From Ga0077548 sp035440445 (GTDB taxonomy: Bacteria; Pseudomonadota; Alphaproteobacteria; Rhizobiales; Xanthobacteraceae), in assembly GCA_035440445.1 (NCBI GenBank), contig DAORMJ010000016.1, positions 21,336 through 85,335 on the forward strand: a stretch of 64,000 nt of DNA. The letters are read 5' to 3'. Made by a program: the position numbers and the translations under genes. The notes beneath the pieces were generated by a model. The model searched no databases. It had not been told where the DNA came from and saw only the letters and a list, made by a program, of their open reading frames with translations. The first letter of the stretch is position 1. The number at the start of each line of letters is the position of its first letter. Shown piece by piece: positions 34,771 through 43,861 of this stretch.

Positions 34771-35049
34771 GTGAGCACGGACTTCGGAACTCTGGACGAC
34801 CGCAGAAAGCGGCTGCGCTTTCATGCGTGGCATCGCGGCACGCGGGAGATGGATCTCATTCTCGGCCGCTTCGTTGACGCGAAAATTTCGGACCTCAGCG
34901 ACGAGGAAATCTCCATGCTCGAGGCGCTGATGGAGGCGCCCGATCCGGAGCTCTATCTCTGGATCGCGGGAACGGCGGACGTACCGTCGAACTTCGATTC
35001 GCCGCTGTTCCGGAAGATCGTCGCGTTTCATCAGGATGGGCCCCGTTGA
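34771..35049 (+). CDS. sdhE: Succinate dehydrogenase flavinylation factor SdhE
   Basis: 92 residues of the SdhE/Sdh5 (DUF339) family, which promotes covalent FAD attachment to SdhA. The signature RRKRLRFHAWHRGTREMD carries the conserved RGxxE motif. GTG 34771 is preceded by GGAG at a good distance, so I prefer it to TTG 34753. The stop overlaps the mfd TTG start by 4 bases (35046-35049), so the two are translationally coupled; the pairing of sdhE with mfd and recG is a familiar alphaproteobacterial order. Confidence 0.93.
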   Translation: MSTDFGTLDDRRKRLRFHAWHRGTREMDLILGRFVDAKISDLSDEEISMLEALMEAPDPELYLWIAGTADVPSNFDSPLFRKIVAFHQDGPR

Positions 35050-38000
35050 GCGACAAGAATGCAACGACCCGCGCGGCCCTGTTGCCGCAGCAGCCGCTGA
35101 CGATCGCCTCGGTGCCCGAAGGGGCAAACGGGCTCGTCATCGCGGATATTGCGCGCGCGCACTTCGCGAGGGCAGGTGCGGCGAAGCAGTTGATCGTGGT
35201 GTGCCGCGACGCGGAGCGCATGAATGCGCTCGCGGCCTCGTTGCAATTCTTCGGCCCTGAAATTCCGACGCTTTCTTTGCCTGCTTGGGACTGTCTGCCG
35301 TTCGATAGGGTTTCGCCGATTGCGGAGATCACGGCACGGCGGATGGCCGCGCTGACCCTGCTTGCGACGGAGCAGGAAAATCCGCGGATCGTGCTCACCA
35401 CCGTGAACGCGATCCTGCAGCGCGTGCCGCCGCGTGAATTCGTCCGCGCGGCCTCGCTTCGCCTGAAGCCGAACCAGAATGTCGTTTTCAACGACGTGGT
35501 GTCGTGGCTCGAGCAGAACGGCTACATGCGCGCCTCGACCGTACGCGATTCCGGCGACTACGCCGTGCGCGGCGGGATCATCGATCTCTTCGCGCCGGGC
35601 GGCATCGGCGCGGTGCGCCTCGATTTCTTCGGCGACAGCATCGAGAGCATCCGCAGTTTCGATCCGCAGACGCAGCGCTCGGCCGAGGCGCTCAAGGCGC
35701 TCGAACTGATCGCGAATACCGAATTCAAGCTCGATCCGGCATCGATCTCGCGCTTCCGGACCGAATATACCCGCACCTTCGGCGGCAATACGCGCGGCGA
35801 TCTGCTCTACGAAGCGGTGAGCGAAGGCCGCCGCTATCCGGGCATGGAGCACTGGCTTCCGCTATTCCACGAAAAGCTGGAGACGGTTTTCGATTTTGTG
35901 CCGAAAGCGCCGATCCTGTTCGAGCCGCTGGTCGAGGAAGCGGCGAACGAACGGCTGTCGCAAATCCAGGACTATTACGACGCGCGCAAGGAAGCGCTCG
36001 ATGGCGGCCAGTCACCGATCTACAAGCCGCTTCCACCCGGCCAGCTTTATCTGACCGGAAAGGAATGGTCGAAGCAGTTGCAGGAAGCGGCAGTAGGCCG
36101 GGTCACGGCTTTTGCCGTGCCTGACGGCGGTCGCGTCTATGATCCCGGCATCCGCGCGGGCCGAAGCTTCGCGCCCGAGCGCACCAGCCAGAGCGAGAAC
36201 CTGTTCGAAGCCGTCATCGCGCACATCCGCGCGACGGAGGCCGAAGGCAAGCGCGCCGTCATCGCAAGCTGGAGCGAAGGTTCGCGCGAGCGCCTGCAAC
36301 AGGTGCTCGGCGATCATGGCCTTGCCAGCGCGGCGAGCGTCGCGCGCTGGACCGACGTGCAGGCGATGCCGGCAGGCCGCGCTGCCTTCGCAATCCTTGG
36401 TCTCGAATCCGGTTTCGATACGGCGAACACCGTGGTTATCGCCGAGCAGGATATTCTCGGAGACCGTCTGGCCCGCCCGCAACGCAAGCAGCGGCGCGCG
36501 CAGGACTTCATCGCCGAACTGACCAGCCTGAACGCAGGCGACCTCGTGGTGCACGTCGATCACGGCATCGGCCGCTTCGTTGGCTTGAAAACCATCGAAG
36601 CGCTCGGCACGCCGCACGATTGTCTGGAAATCCACTACGCCGATAACAACCGTCTCTTCCTGCCGGTCGAAAATCTCGAACTGCTGTCCCGCTACGGTTC
36701 GGAAGACACCGGCGCGGTGCTGGACCGTCTCGGGGGCGTCGGCTGGCAAAGCCGCAAGGCCCGGCTGAAGCAGCGTATCCGCGAGATGGCGGCTGCACTT
36801 GTGAAGGTTGCCGCTGCCCGAAGCCTTCATGACGCCCTGAAGTTCACGCTGCAGGAAGGGGTCTACGAGGAGTTCTGCGCGCGCTTCCCGTTTGACGAAA
36901 CCGATGACCAGCGTGCCGCCATCGATGCCGTGATCGAAGACCTCGGCGCCGGCAGGCCGATGGACCGGCTCGTTTGCGGCGACGTTGGCTTCGGTAAAAC
37001 CGAAGTGGCGCTGCGCGCGGCCTTTCTCGCTGCGAGCAATGGCGCGCAGGTCGCGGTGGTGGTGCCGACGACCTTGCTGGCGAGGCAGCACTATAAGACG
37101 TTCTCGGAACGCTTTCGCGGCTTTCCGATGCGGATTGCTCAGGCGAGCCGTCTCGTTTCGTCCGCCGAGATCGCGAAGACGCGCGCGGGTCTTGCGGATG
37201 GCTCGGTCGATATCGTGATCGGCACGCACGCGCTGCTTGCGAAGTCGATCAAGTTCAAGAACATCGGTCTCGTCATCGTGGACGAGGAGCAGCATTTCGG
37301 CGTCGCGCACAAGGAGCGGCTGAAAGAGCTGCGCACCGAAGTGCACGTGCTGACGCTCACCGCGACCCCGATCCCGCGCACGCTGCAGCTTGCGCTGACC
37401 GGCGTGCGCGAGCTTTCGTTGATCGCTTCGCCCCCGGTTGACCGTCTGGCGGTGCGCACGTTCGTCTCGCCGTTTGACCCAATCACGCTGCGCGAAGCGC
37501 TGTTGCGCGAGAAGTATAGGGGCGGGCAGGCGTTCTATGTCTGTCCGCGGATCGAGGACCTCGACGGCCGCAAGGCGTTTCTTGACGAGTACATTCCGGA
37601 AATCCGCTCCGTGGTGGCGCATGGCCGGATGCCGGCGACCGAACTCGAACGCATCATGACGGATTTCTATGAAGGGAAATTCGACGTCCTGCTCTCGACG
37701 ACCATCGTGGAATCCGGGCTCGATATTCCGACCGCCAACACGCTCGTGGTGCATCGCGCCGACCGCTTCGGTCTCGCACAACTCTATCAGCTTCGCGGCC
37801 GTGTCGGCCGTTCGAAGCTGCGCGCTTATGCACTCCTGACGGTGCCCGCCGACAAGCCGATCACGGAGCAGGCGGAGCGGCGGCTGAAGGTGCTGCAATC
37901 CCTTGATCAGTTGGGTGCCGGCTTCGAACTTGCGTCCCACGATCTTGATCTGCGCGGTGCCGGCAATCTGCTCGGCGACGAGCAGTCGGGACATATTCGC

Positions 38001-38549
38001 GAAGTCGGCTACGAGCTCTATCAGGAAATGCTCGAGGAAGCGGTCATGATGTTGAAGGCGGGCGTGGATGCACCCGCGAGCGACAAGTGGTCGCCGCAGA
38101 TCAACATCGGCACACCGGTCATGCTTCCGGACTCTTACGTGCCGGATCTCGCGGTCCGCCTCGGTCTTTATCGCCGCCTTGCCGAACTCGATACCGCGAG
38201 CGAGATCGATCAGATCGCGGCCGAGATCGTCGATCGCTTCGGGCCGATGCCGGACGAAGTGAAGATGCTGCTCGAGATCGTCACGATCAAGGCGCTATGC
38301 CGTGCCGCGAATATTTCCAAGTTCGAGGCGGGCGCGAAGGGCGCGGTGATCGCGTTCCGCGACAACCGCTTCGACAATCCGGACGGCTTGATCTCCTGGA
38401 TCGCGAAGGAAGGCTCGACGGCGCGCGTGAGGCCCGATCAGTCGCTGGTCGTGCTGCGCGGCTGGGATCGCATGGAGCAGCGCCTGAAAGGCGCGAAGCG
38501 TCTTCTGGAAAGTCTGGTGACGATCGCGACTGCCAAAAAAGCGGCTTGA
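35046..38549 (+). CDS. mfd: Transcription-repair coupling factor
   Basis: 1167 residues, full length. N-terminal UvrB-like module (1-350), RNA-polymerase interaction domain near 510-580 (DLVVHVDHGIGRFVGL), RecG-like translocase (about 620-1000) with CGDVGFGKTEVALRAAF, VDEEQHFGVAHKE and QLRGRVGRSK, then the C-terminal TRCF domain. It removes stalled RNA polymerase at DNA lesions and recruits UvrA. Starts at TTG 35046 overlapping sdhE. It ends 2 bases before the convergent DsbA-family gene. Confidence 0.97.
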   Translation: MSDKNATTRAALLPQQPLTIASVPEGANGLVIADIARAHFARAGAAKQLIVVCRDAERMNALAASLQFFGPEIPTLSLPAWDCLPFDRVSPIAEITARRMAALTLLATEQENPRIVLTTVNAILQRVPPREFVRAASLRLKPNQNVVFNDVVSWLEQNGYMRASTVRDSGDYAVRGGIIDLFAPGGIGAVRLDFFGDSIESIRSFDPQTQRSAEALKALELIANTEFKLDPASISRFRTEYTRTFGGNTRGDLLYEAVSEGRRYPGMEHWLPLFHEKLETVFDFVPKAPILFEPLVEEAANERLSQIQDYYDARKEALDGGQSPIYKPLPPGQLYLTGKEWSKQLQEAAVGRVTAFAVPDGGRVYDPGIRAGRSFAPERTSQSENLFEAVIAHIRATEAEGKRAVIASWSEGSRERLQQVLGDHGLASAASVARWTDVQAMPAGRAAFAILGLESGFDTANTVVIAEQDILGDRLARPQRKQRRAQDFIAELTSLNAGDLVVHVDHGIGRFVGLKTIEALGTPHDCLEIHYADNNRLFLPVENLELLSRYGSEDTGAVLDRLGGVGWQSRKARLKQRIREMAAALVKVAAARSLHDALKFTLQEGVYEEFCARFPFDETDDQRAAIDAVIEDLGAGRPMDRLVCGDVGFGKTEVALRAAFLAASNGAQVAVVVPTTLLARQHYKTFSERFRGFPMRIAQASRLVSSAEIAKTRAGLADGSVDIVIGTHALLAKSIKFKNIGLVIVDEEQHFGVAHKERLKELRTEVHVLTLTATPIPRTLQLALTGVRELSLIASPPVDRLAVRTFVSPFDPITLREALLREKYRGGQAFYVCPRIEDLDGRKAFLDEYIPEIRSVVAHGRMPATELERIMTDFYEGKFDVLLSTTIVESGLDIPTANTLVVHRADRFGLAQLYQLRGRVGRSKLRAYALLTVPADKPITEQAERRLKVLQSLDQLGAGFELASHDLDLRGAGNLLGDEQSGHIREVGYELYQEMLEEAVMMLKAGVDAPASDKWSPQINIGTPVMLPDSYVPDLAVRLGLYRRLAELDTASEIDQIAAEIVDRFGPMPDEVKMLLEIVTIKALCRAANISKFEAGAKGAVIAFRDNRFDNPDGLISWIAKEGSTARVRPDQSLVVLRGWDRMEQRLKGAKRLLESLVTIATAKKAA

Positions 38550-38551
38550 GC

Positions 38552-39196
38552 CTATCCAAGTGCTTCCAGCGCCTGATCGATGGCGCTGGAAATCACTTCC
38601 GCTTCCTGCGCACCAGACAGCGCGATCTTGCCGCCGAAGACGAAGAAGGGCACGCCGCCGATCCCGCTTGCAGATGCGGCCTGCGCCTGCTTGGCGACGA
38701 GTTCTTCGTCCTTTTCGGACGCAAGGTCGGCGCTCACCTGCGCGCGATCCATTCCGCCGCGAGCGGCAGCGTCCGCCAGTGTTGCGTATTTCGATAAATC
38801 CGCGCCGTTCACGAAGAAGTCGGCAAAGATGTTTTCGACGACCGCCGCGGCTTTTCCTTCGGCCATGGCCCAGCCGATCAGCCGGTGCGCGTCGAGCGTA
38901 TTCGGCTGCGTCTGGATTTCGCTGAAGTGGAAATCGATTCCCAAAGCGCTGCCGAGACCTGTCAGCCGCTCGTGCGCCGCCTTGACGCGCTCGAGCGAGC
39001 CGAACTTACCGGTGATGTAGTCCATCCGCGGCTTGCCGGCTCGCGGGACAGTCGGGTCGAGAAAGAACGGACGCCAGCGGATTTCGGCAGCGATATCCGG
39101 CCGAGCAGAGAGGGCCGCCTCGAGCCGCTTTTTCCCGACATAGCACCAGGGACAAACAACATCCGACACGACATCGATGGTGATCGTCTTCGGCAT
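38552..39196 (-). CDS. DsbA/FrnE-family thiol oxidoreductase
   Basis: 214 residues, thioredoxin-like with an inserted helical domain, as in FrnE and 2-hydroxychromene isomerases. The redox motif CPWC is at about residues 16-19 (VVSDVVCPWCYVGK) and the cis-proline lies in GIGGVPFFVF. No signal peptide, so cytosolic; FrnE-like proteins act as disulfide isomerases or polyketide enzymes. Start ATG 39196 has AGGGAA upstream. The next gene upstream on the strand starts 15 bases away, so both may be co-transcribed. Confidence 0.88.
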   Translation of the reverse strand: MPKTITIDVVSDVVCPWCYVGKKRLEAALSARPDIAAEIRWRPFFLDPTVPRAGKPRMDYITGKFGSLERVKAAHERLTGLGSALGIDFHFSEIQTQPNTLDAHRLIGWAMAEGKAAAVVENIFADFFVNGADLSKYATLADAAARGGMDRAQVSADLASEKDEELVAKQAQAASASGIGGVPFFVFGGKIALSGAQEAEVISSAIDQALEALG

Positions 39197-39210
39197 TTCT
39201 CGTTCCCTTT

Positions 39211-40641
39211 CTACGCCAGCGCCTTGTGCGGATTGGTTTTGCGCACGGCGTTGGCAATGACGCGCGGCAGTCCGGCATCGATCAGCGCACGCACCGTTAC
39301 TTCCGGCCGGTCGCTTTCGATGACGAGTTTCTGGCCAAGCACCGCGTCGTTCATCATGGAGACGCGCGATACCAGCGCGGCCGCAAGAATCCGCCGCTCC
39401 AGGTCGGCGAACGAGAAACGCAGCGCGCCGATCGCGACAATTCCGGTAGGGAGCTGCGGCAGAAACGCATTCGTACCGAGACGCCGCGCCGTATAGCCGG
39501 TATCGATCCAGCCGCCTGCACCCAGGCGTTCCTGCGGAACCATCGTGCCACACAGGAACAGCGCCCCGCTTTCGTCGAACCGCGTTTCCAGCACCGGCGC
39601 GGCATTCGGCATGCCGGAGTGGATCGCTCCGCACGGAATGGCCTGCGCTGCCGTCACCAGTGCCATACGGCGCGTCGCGACCACCGCAAACTCGCCAATT
39701 GGATAGGCGTCGACGATCCGTCGCGCGTCGATCGTCGAAAAGTCGATTGCGTATTGTGTTGCGCCGAAATGAACCGCGGTGACCGATGCAAGCGGCGAAG
39801 AAAGAACCTCATAAAGTGCAAGCACGGCTCCGGCGCTGGCGATCAGGTGCGTGCGCGGCCCGGCGGAAGTCACCAGTTCTTCGGTGTCGGCCAGCAGTGT
39901 CAGCGCGCCGCCGCTCAATAGCCACGGCACGAGCACAGTGACGATGCCTCCGAAGCTTGCCGGAGAAATCGCGGAGACAATTTTGTCCGAAGACTGAACG
40001 TCGGCCGCGAGCATCGCCGAAAGCCCGCCCGCGATTATTTCCTGATCGCGATGAAGCACGAAGGAAACGCCCCCGGTCTCGATATGCATTGTCCCGATGC
40101 CGGGCGCGGTCGCTGCAGATATTTCGTCCAGCGCGGAGCCCTTCGGTGACAGTGACAGGGGCGTGACACCATCCGGCAGCGGCACGCCGAAGGCGCAGGG
40201 AAAACTCAGCTCGAACGCCTCGATCGCGACATCGGCAGCAAGCTGGGGCAGGTTCTCGGCGCTGTAATGCGCGGTGGTGATCAGCGCCGCCGCTTCTGCC
40301 TCGCGGCAGGCGCGAACCAGATCGGACTTGCGCCAAGCAACCGGAACAGGGACCGGCACATGCCCGGCACGCAACACGGCAAGCAGGGTCAGCACCAGTT
40401 CGGCACCGTTAGGAAACAACAGCACGACCGCGCTTTGCTGCGGAAGGTTCAGGGCCGCGATCTGCGCGGCTACGTGATCGGAGATATGAAGCGCTTCGGC
40501 GTAGGTGTAACGCTTGCCGCCGGTATCGATCAGCGCATGCGCATCGCCGCGCGTCACGGCATTGCGCCGGAACAGCGCGTCGAGCGTGATCTCCGGATTG
40601 AAGCCGGTGCGGCCGGATACTGCGTTCACTTGTGCCACCAT
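39211..40641 (-). CDS. Degenerate ANL (AMP-binding) superfamily protein
   Basis: 476 residues with the overall plan of an adenylate-forming enzyme (FNPEITLDALFRRNA at the start, YTYAEALHISDHVA, VVLLFPNGAELVLTLLAVLRAG). The core motifs are eroded. The P-loop T-S-G-T-T-G is replaced around MHIETGGVSFVL. The YRTGD motif reads WIDTGYTAR, losing the ribose-binding Asp. The family C-terminal lysine context is missing. It is therefore probably not a normal ligase; it may bind a ligand or serve a different reaction. Its ATG overlaps the end of the upstream solute-binding-protein gene by 16 bases, so the two are coupled. Confidence 0.75.
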   Translation of the reverse strand: MVAQVNAVSGRTGFNPEITLDALFRRNAVTRGDAHALIDTGGKRYTYAEALHISDHVAAQIAALNLPQQSAVVLLFPNGAELVLTLLAVLRAGHVPVPVPVAWRKSDLVRACREAEAAALITTAHYSAENLPQLAADVAIEAFELSFPCAFGVPLPDGVTPLSLSPKGSALDEISAATAPGIGTMHIETGGVSFVLHRDQEIIAGGLSAMLAADVQSSDKIVSAISPASFGGIVTVLVPWLLSGGALTLLADTEELVTSAGPRTHLIASAGAVLALYEVLSSPLASVTAVHFGATQYAIDFSTIDARRIVDAYPIGEFAVVATRRMALVTAAQAIPCGAIHSGMPNAAPVLETRFDESGALFLCGTMVPQERLGAGGWIDTGYTARRLGTNAFLPQLPTGIVAIGALRFSFADLERRILAAALVSRVSMMNDAVLGQKLVIESDRPEVTVRALIDAGLPRVIANAVRKTNPHKALA

Positions 40642-42447
40642 GTTTCAGGCAGTGCGCCATAGAGCGAAAGGTTCTTCGGGCGTTCGATTTGCGGCCAGCG
40701 CGCGACCCACTGCCGGGGCAGGTGATAGAGCGGAATGACATACTGGCCGGACATCAATACGCGGTCGAGCGCACGCGCGGCCGCGATCAGTTCCTCCGGT
40801 GTCTGCGCCCGAAGCAAGGCTGCGATCATTGCGTCTGCAGCCGGGCTTTTCATGCCCATGTAATTTCGCGTGGCCGTTTGCGCGGCACTTGTCGAGCCGA
40901 AATAGAAATACTGCTCGTTGCCGGGTGAAAGTGATTGCTGCCAGGCCGCCGGAATCATGTCGTAGTCGTATTGTTGGCGACGCGCCTCGAACTGCCCGCC
41001 CTCGACCATACGCACGTTCGCCAATATGCCCGCGCGTTTGAGCATGGTCGCGTAAATCGTGGCGACGCGCTCGTCCTCGCGTTTGGTGACGAGAATTTCA
41101 AACTGGAAGGGCGCCCCGGTCTCGCTCCGCACCATGACGCCATTTCTGAGCATCCATCCGGCCTCTGCAAACAACGTCAGCGCACGGCGTATGCGCTGAC
41201 GATCATGGCCGGTGCCGTCGGACACCGGGGGCTGGTAGCTTCCGTCGAACACGTCTGGGCGAAGTTCGTTAGCAAAAGGTGCGAGCAGCGTTTGCTCGGC
41301 GGCACTTGCAGGATTGCCGCGCGCAGAGAGTTGCGATCCTTCGAAGAAGCTTGCGGTTCTTGCGTAGGCCGCGTGAAACAGCTTGGCGTTCATCCATGTG
41401 AAGTCGAACAGCTCGATCAGCGCTTCGCGAACGCGGCGANNNNNNNNNNNNNNNNNNNCGTGTATTGAACACCAGTGCCTGCATGGCCTTCGGCGTTCCG
41501 GTAACAAGCTCTTCGCGGATAAGGCCATCGCTGCGCGCGGCGGGAAAGTCATAGTCCAGCGCCCAGCGGCCCGGATCATCCTCGATGCGGAAGTCGTAGA
41601 GTTTTCGCTTGAACGCTTCGAACCATGTCGTGGTGTCGCGATAAAACTCGAAGCGCAACTCGTCGAAATTGTAATGGCCTCGATTGACAGGCAGGTCCCG
41701 CGCCCAATAGTCCGCGTTCCGCTTCAAGACCACGTGACTGCCCGCGCGGACATCAGCGACAATATAAGGACCGCTCCCGGTCAGGAACGACAGCGACGGC
41801 TCGTCGAAACGATCCGCGTCGGTTTTGTGCGCGGAAAGCACCGGCATCAAAGCGAGGATCAGCGGCAATTCGCGGTCCTGCGCGTCTCCGAAATCGAACC
41901 GCACTTTGTCGGGTGCGATCTTCGCCGCCTTCGTCACCTTGCCGTAATAGAGCCGGAGATTGGGGCGACCTTTTTCACGCAACAGCCGCCACGAGAACAG
42001 CACGTCGTCTGCAGTGACCGGCATTCCATCCGAGAATCGCGCCCGCGGGTCGATGGTGAAGGTCACGAAACTGCGCGTGGCGTCCGTCTCCACTTCGCGG
42101 GCGATCAGGCCGTAAAGCGTGAAGGGCTCGTCCTGCGAACGGACCATCAGGCTTTCGACCACGTAGCCGCGAACCTGCTGGAACGGGTTACCGCGCAGTA
42201 CGAACGGATTGATGCTGTCGAACGAGCCGGCGATGCCTTGCGTCAGCCTGCCTCCTTTTAGAGCATCCGGGTTCGCATAGCGGAAATGCTGGAAATCCGG
42301 CCCGTAGGCAGGCTCTCCATGCATGGCAATCGCATGGCGCGGCCCTGCTGCAAGGGCCCCGCCGGAGAGGGCGCAAACACAAAAGAGCGTTACCGCGCAG
42401 GCATAACGCCAGCCGGTCGATTCGTGCGCTGATGCCGGGATCGGCAC
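40626..42447 (-). CDS. Extracellular solute-binding protein, family 5 (peptide type), with assembly gap
   Basis: A periplasmic binding protein of the SBP_bac_5/YejA type, about 600 residues. A signal peptide is visible (WRYACAVTLFCVCALSGGALAAG), then HAIAMHGEPAYGPDFQHF, SDGMPVTADDVLFSWRLL and LTGSGPYIV. The run of N at 41440-41458 interrupts it, and the frames on the two sides disagree by one base. The expected family text between VFNTR and RRVREAL is five or six residues, which needs 18 bases, so the 19-N placeholder is probably one base long and the gene intact. Start taken at GTG 42447; the frame is open further upstream. No permease or ATPase is adjacent, so its transporter is elsewhere. 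Confidence 0.85.
41440..41458. other. Assembly gap (19 N)
   Basis: Sequence unknown. Lies inside the solute-binding-protein gene and breaks its frame. Confidence 0.99.
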
Positions 42448-42659
42448 GGTTGACGGCGCTCCTCTGGGCTCTGTTACGAATCGTGTTCCCTGTATTTGAA
42501 GGTTATCACGCCGACCGCAGGAAGCCCTTGCGCTGCGCCTCCTTGTAGCCTTATTTGCCCCCGACACGGAGCAGAACTATTGAGCACAGCACGGGCCAGG
42601 GCTCGATTTTTGAAGCCACCGCTCGGCTCGTGAACCGGCCGAATTACAGGGGAATTTGC

Positions 42660-43361
42660 ATGAAGTTTCGTACGTTGACCGCGCTCACTTGCGCGTTCGC
42701 CTTGGCCGGTTTCGCAACCGCCGGCATCTTCGGCGGCACGACCGTCGCGGTCGCGCAGGAGAAGAAGAAGCAGGAGCAGAAGAAGAACGAAGCTCCGAAG
42801 CAGAACACGCAGCAGCCACAGCAGCAGCAACAGCCCCAGCAGCAGCAGGTGCTCGCGACCAAGTGGACCAAGATCTGCCAGGCCAACGAACAGACCAAGA
42901 AGGAAACCTGCGTCGTCACGCAGAACCTTCACGCCGAAACCGGCCAGATGCTCGCGGCCGTTACCGTGATCGAGGAGAAGGGCGCACAGAAACTTTTCCG
43001 TATCGCGGTGCCGCTCGGCATGATGCTGGAGCCGGGCCTGCGCGTCGTCATCGACCAGAACGCGCCGCTCGAAGCGAAATACGCGATCTGCGTACCGGAT
43101 GGCTGCTTCGCCGATCTTCAGATCAACGACGATTTCGTCGGCAACCTCAAGAAGGGCAAGGCGCTGATCGTCCAGACGATCAATCACGTCGGCCGCACCG
43201 TGAACATCACGTTCCCGCTCGGCGATTTCGGCAAGTCCTATGATGGCGCGCCGATCGATCCGAAAGAAATCCAGGCGCAGAAGCAGAAGCTCGACGAAGC
43301 CGTGAAGAACCAGGCCAAGGAAGCGCTCAAGCGCCGCCTCGAAGAGCAGAAGAAGAACTGA
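42660..43361 (+). CDS. Invasion-associated locus B (IalB) family periplasmic protein
   Basis: 233 residues. Signal peptide (MKFRTLTALTCAFALAGFATAGIF...), then an unusual Lys/Gln-rich stretch (about residues 35-65) with runs of glutamine, then the IalB domain (WTKICQANEQTKKETCVVTQNL, KLFRIAVPLGMMLEPGLRVVID, YAICVPDGCFADL). Its four cysteines could form two disulfides. The C-terminal tail is a charged helix (EALKRRLEEQKKN). IalB homologues are abundant in non-pathogenic Alphaproteobacteria and their role is unclear despite the name. The start is supported by GGGGAA. It is followed by a strong terminator. Confidence 0.9.
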   Translation: MKFRTLTALTCAFALAGFATAGIFGGTTVAVAQEKKKQEQKKNEAPKQNTQQPQQQQQPQQQQVLATKWTKICQANEQTKKETCVVTQNLHAETGQMLAAVTVIEEKGAQKLFRIAVPLGMMLEPGLRVVIDQNAPLEAKYAICVPDGCFADLQINDDFVGNLKKGKALIVQTINHVGRTVNITFPLGDFGKSYDGAPIDPKEIQAQKQKLDEAVKNQAKEALKRRLEEQKKN

Positions 43362-43381
43362 TCTTCTGAACCCGAATACGA

Positions 43382-43416
43382 AAAACGGCGCGTCTTTGGA
43401 CGCGCCGTTTTCTTTT
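43382..43416. terminator. Strong bidirectional rho-independent terminator
   Basis: Thirteen-base arms (43382-43394 and 43399-43411) pair perfectly around a TTTG loop, ending in TTTTCTTTT on the plus strand and in an equivalent T-rich run on the minus strand. It lies between the convergent IalB-family and hspQ genes and should stop transcripts from both. Confidence 0.9.
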
Positions 43417-43430
43417 GAGAAATTCCAGAA

Positions 43431-43757
43431 TTAGTTGGCGCGTCCGCGCGCGCGATAATTGCCTTCGCCATCCACCTCGAACCGCTCTTCGAGTTCGGGA
43501 TGGCGCAGCGGCTCGCCGGAATCGTCGGGCAGCAGGTTCTGCTCCGAAACATAGGCCGAGTATTCCGTCTCCGCGTTCTCGGCGAGCAGGTGATAAAACG
43601 GCTGATCCTTGGAGGGGCGCATGGCTTCGGGAATCGACAGCCACCACTCCTCGGTATTGTTGAAGGTCGGATCGACGTCGTAGATCACCCCGCGAAACGG
43701 GTACAGCCGGTGCCGGACGACCTGTCCGATCCGATACTTCGCTTCCAGGGATTTCAT
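43431..43757 (-). CDS. hspQ: Heat-shock protein HspQ (YccV family)
   Basis: 108 residues from ATG 43757 (MKSLEAKYRIGQVVRH); in-frame ATGs at 43772 and 43790 are alternatives. The family core is clear: IGQVVRHRLYPFRGVIYDVDP, then WW, then DQPFYHLLAENAETEYSAYVSEQNL. HspQ binds hemimethylated DNA in some reports and acts as a specificity factor for the Lon protease in enterobacteria; its role in this group is inferred. Short, cytosolic, monocistronic. Confidence 0.92.
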   Translation of the reverse strand: MKSLEAKYRIGQVVRHRLYPFRGVIYDVDPTFNNTEEWWLSIPEAMRPSKDQPFYHLLAENAETEYSAYVSEQNLLPDDSGEPLRHPELEERFEVDGEGNYRARGRAN

Positions 43758-43861
43758 GACTTCTCGCGGCATGGTGCAAGCATACCCCATGCGTACAATC
43801 CGGCAAAACGCGGGCGAAATCGCCCGGGCCGTGCGCCATATACAATCAAAACCGGGAGAGA

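Noticed and set aside
36012..37994. 660-codon open frame on the minus strand opposite mfd
   Set aside because: Same effect; mfd motifs on the plus strand account for the region.
42780..42850. Gln-rich CAG repeats as a CRISPR or tandem-repeat array
   Set aside because: The repeats are codon-level low complexity inside the IalB-family gene with no spacer pattern.
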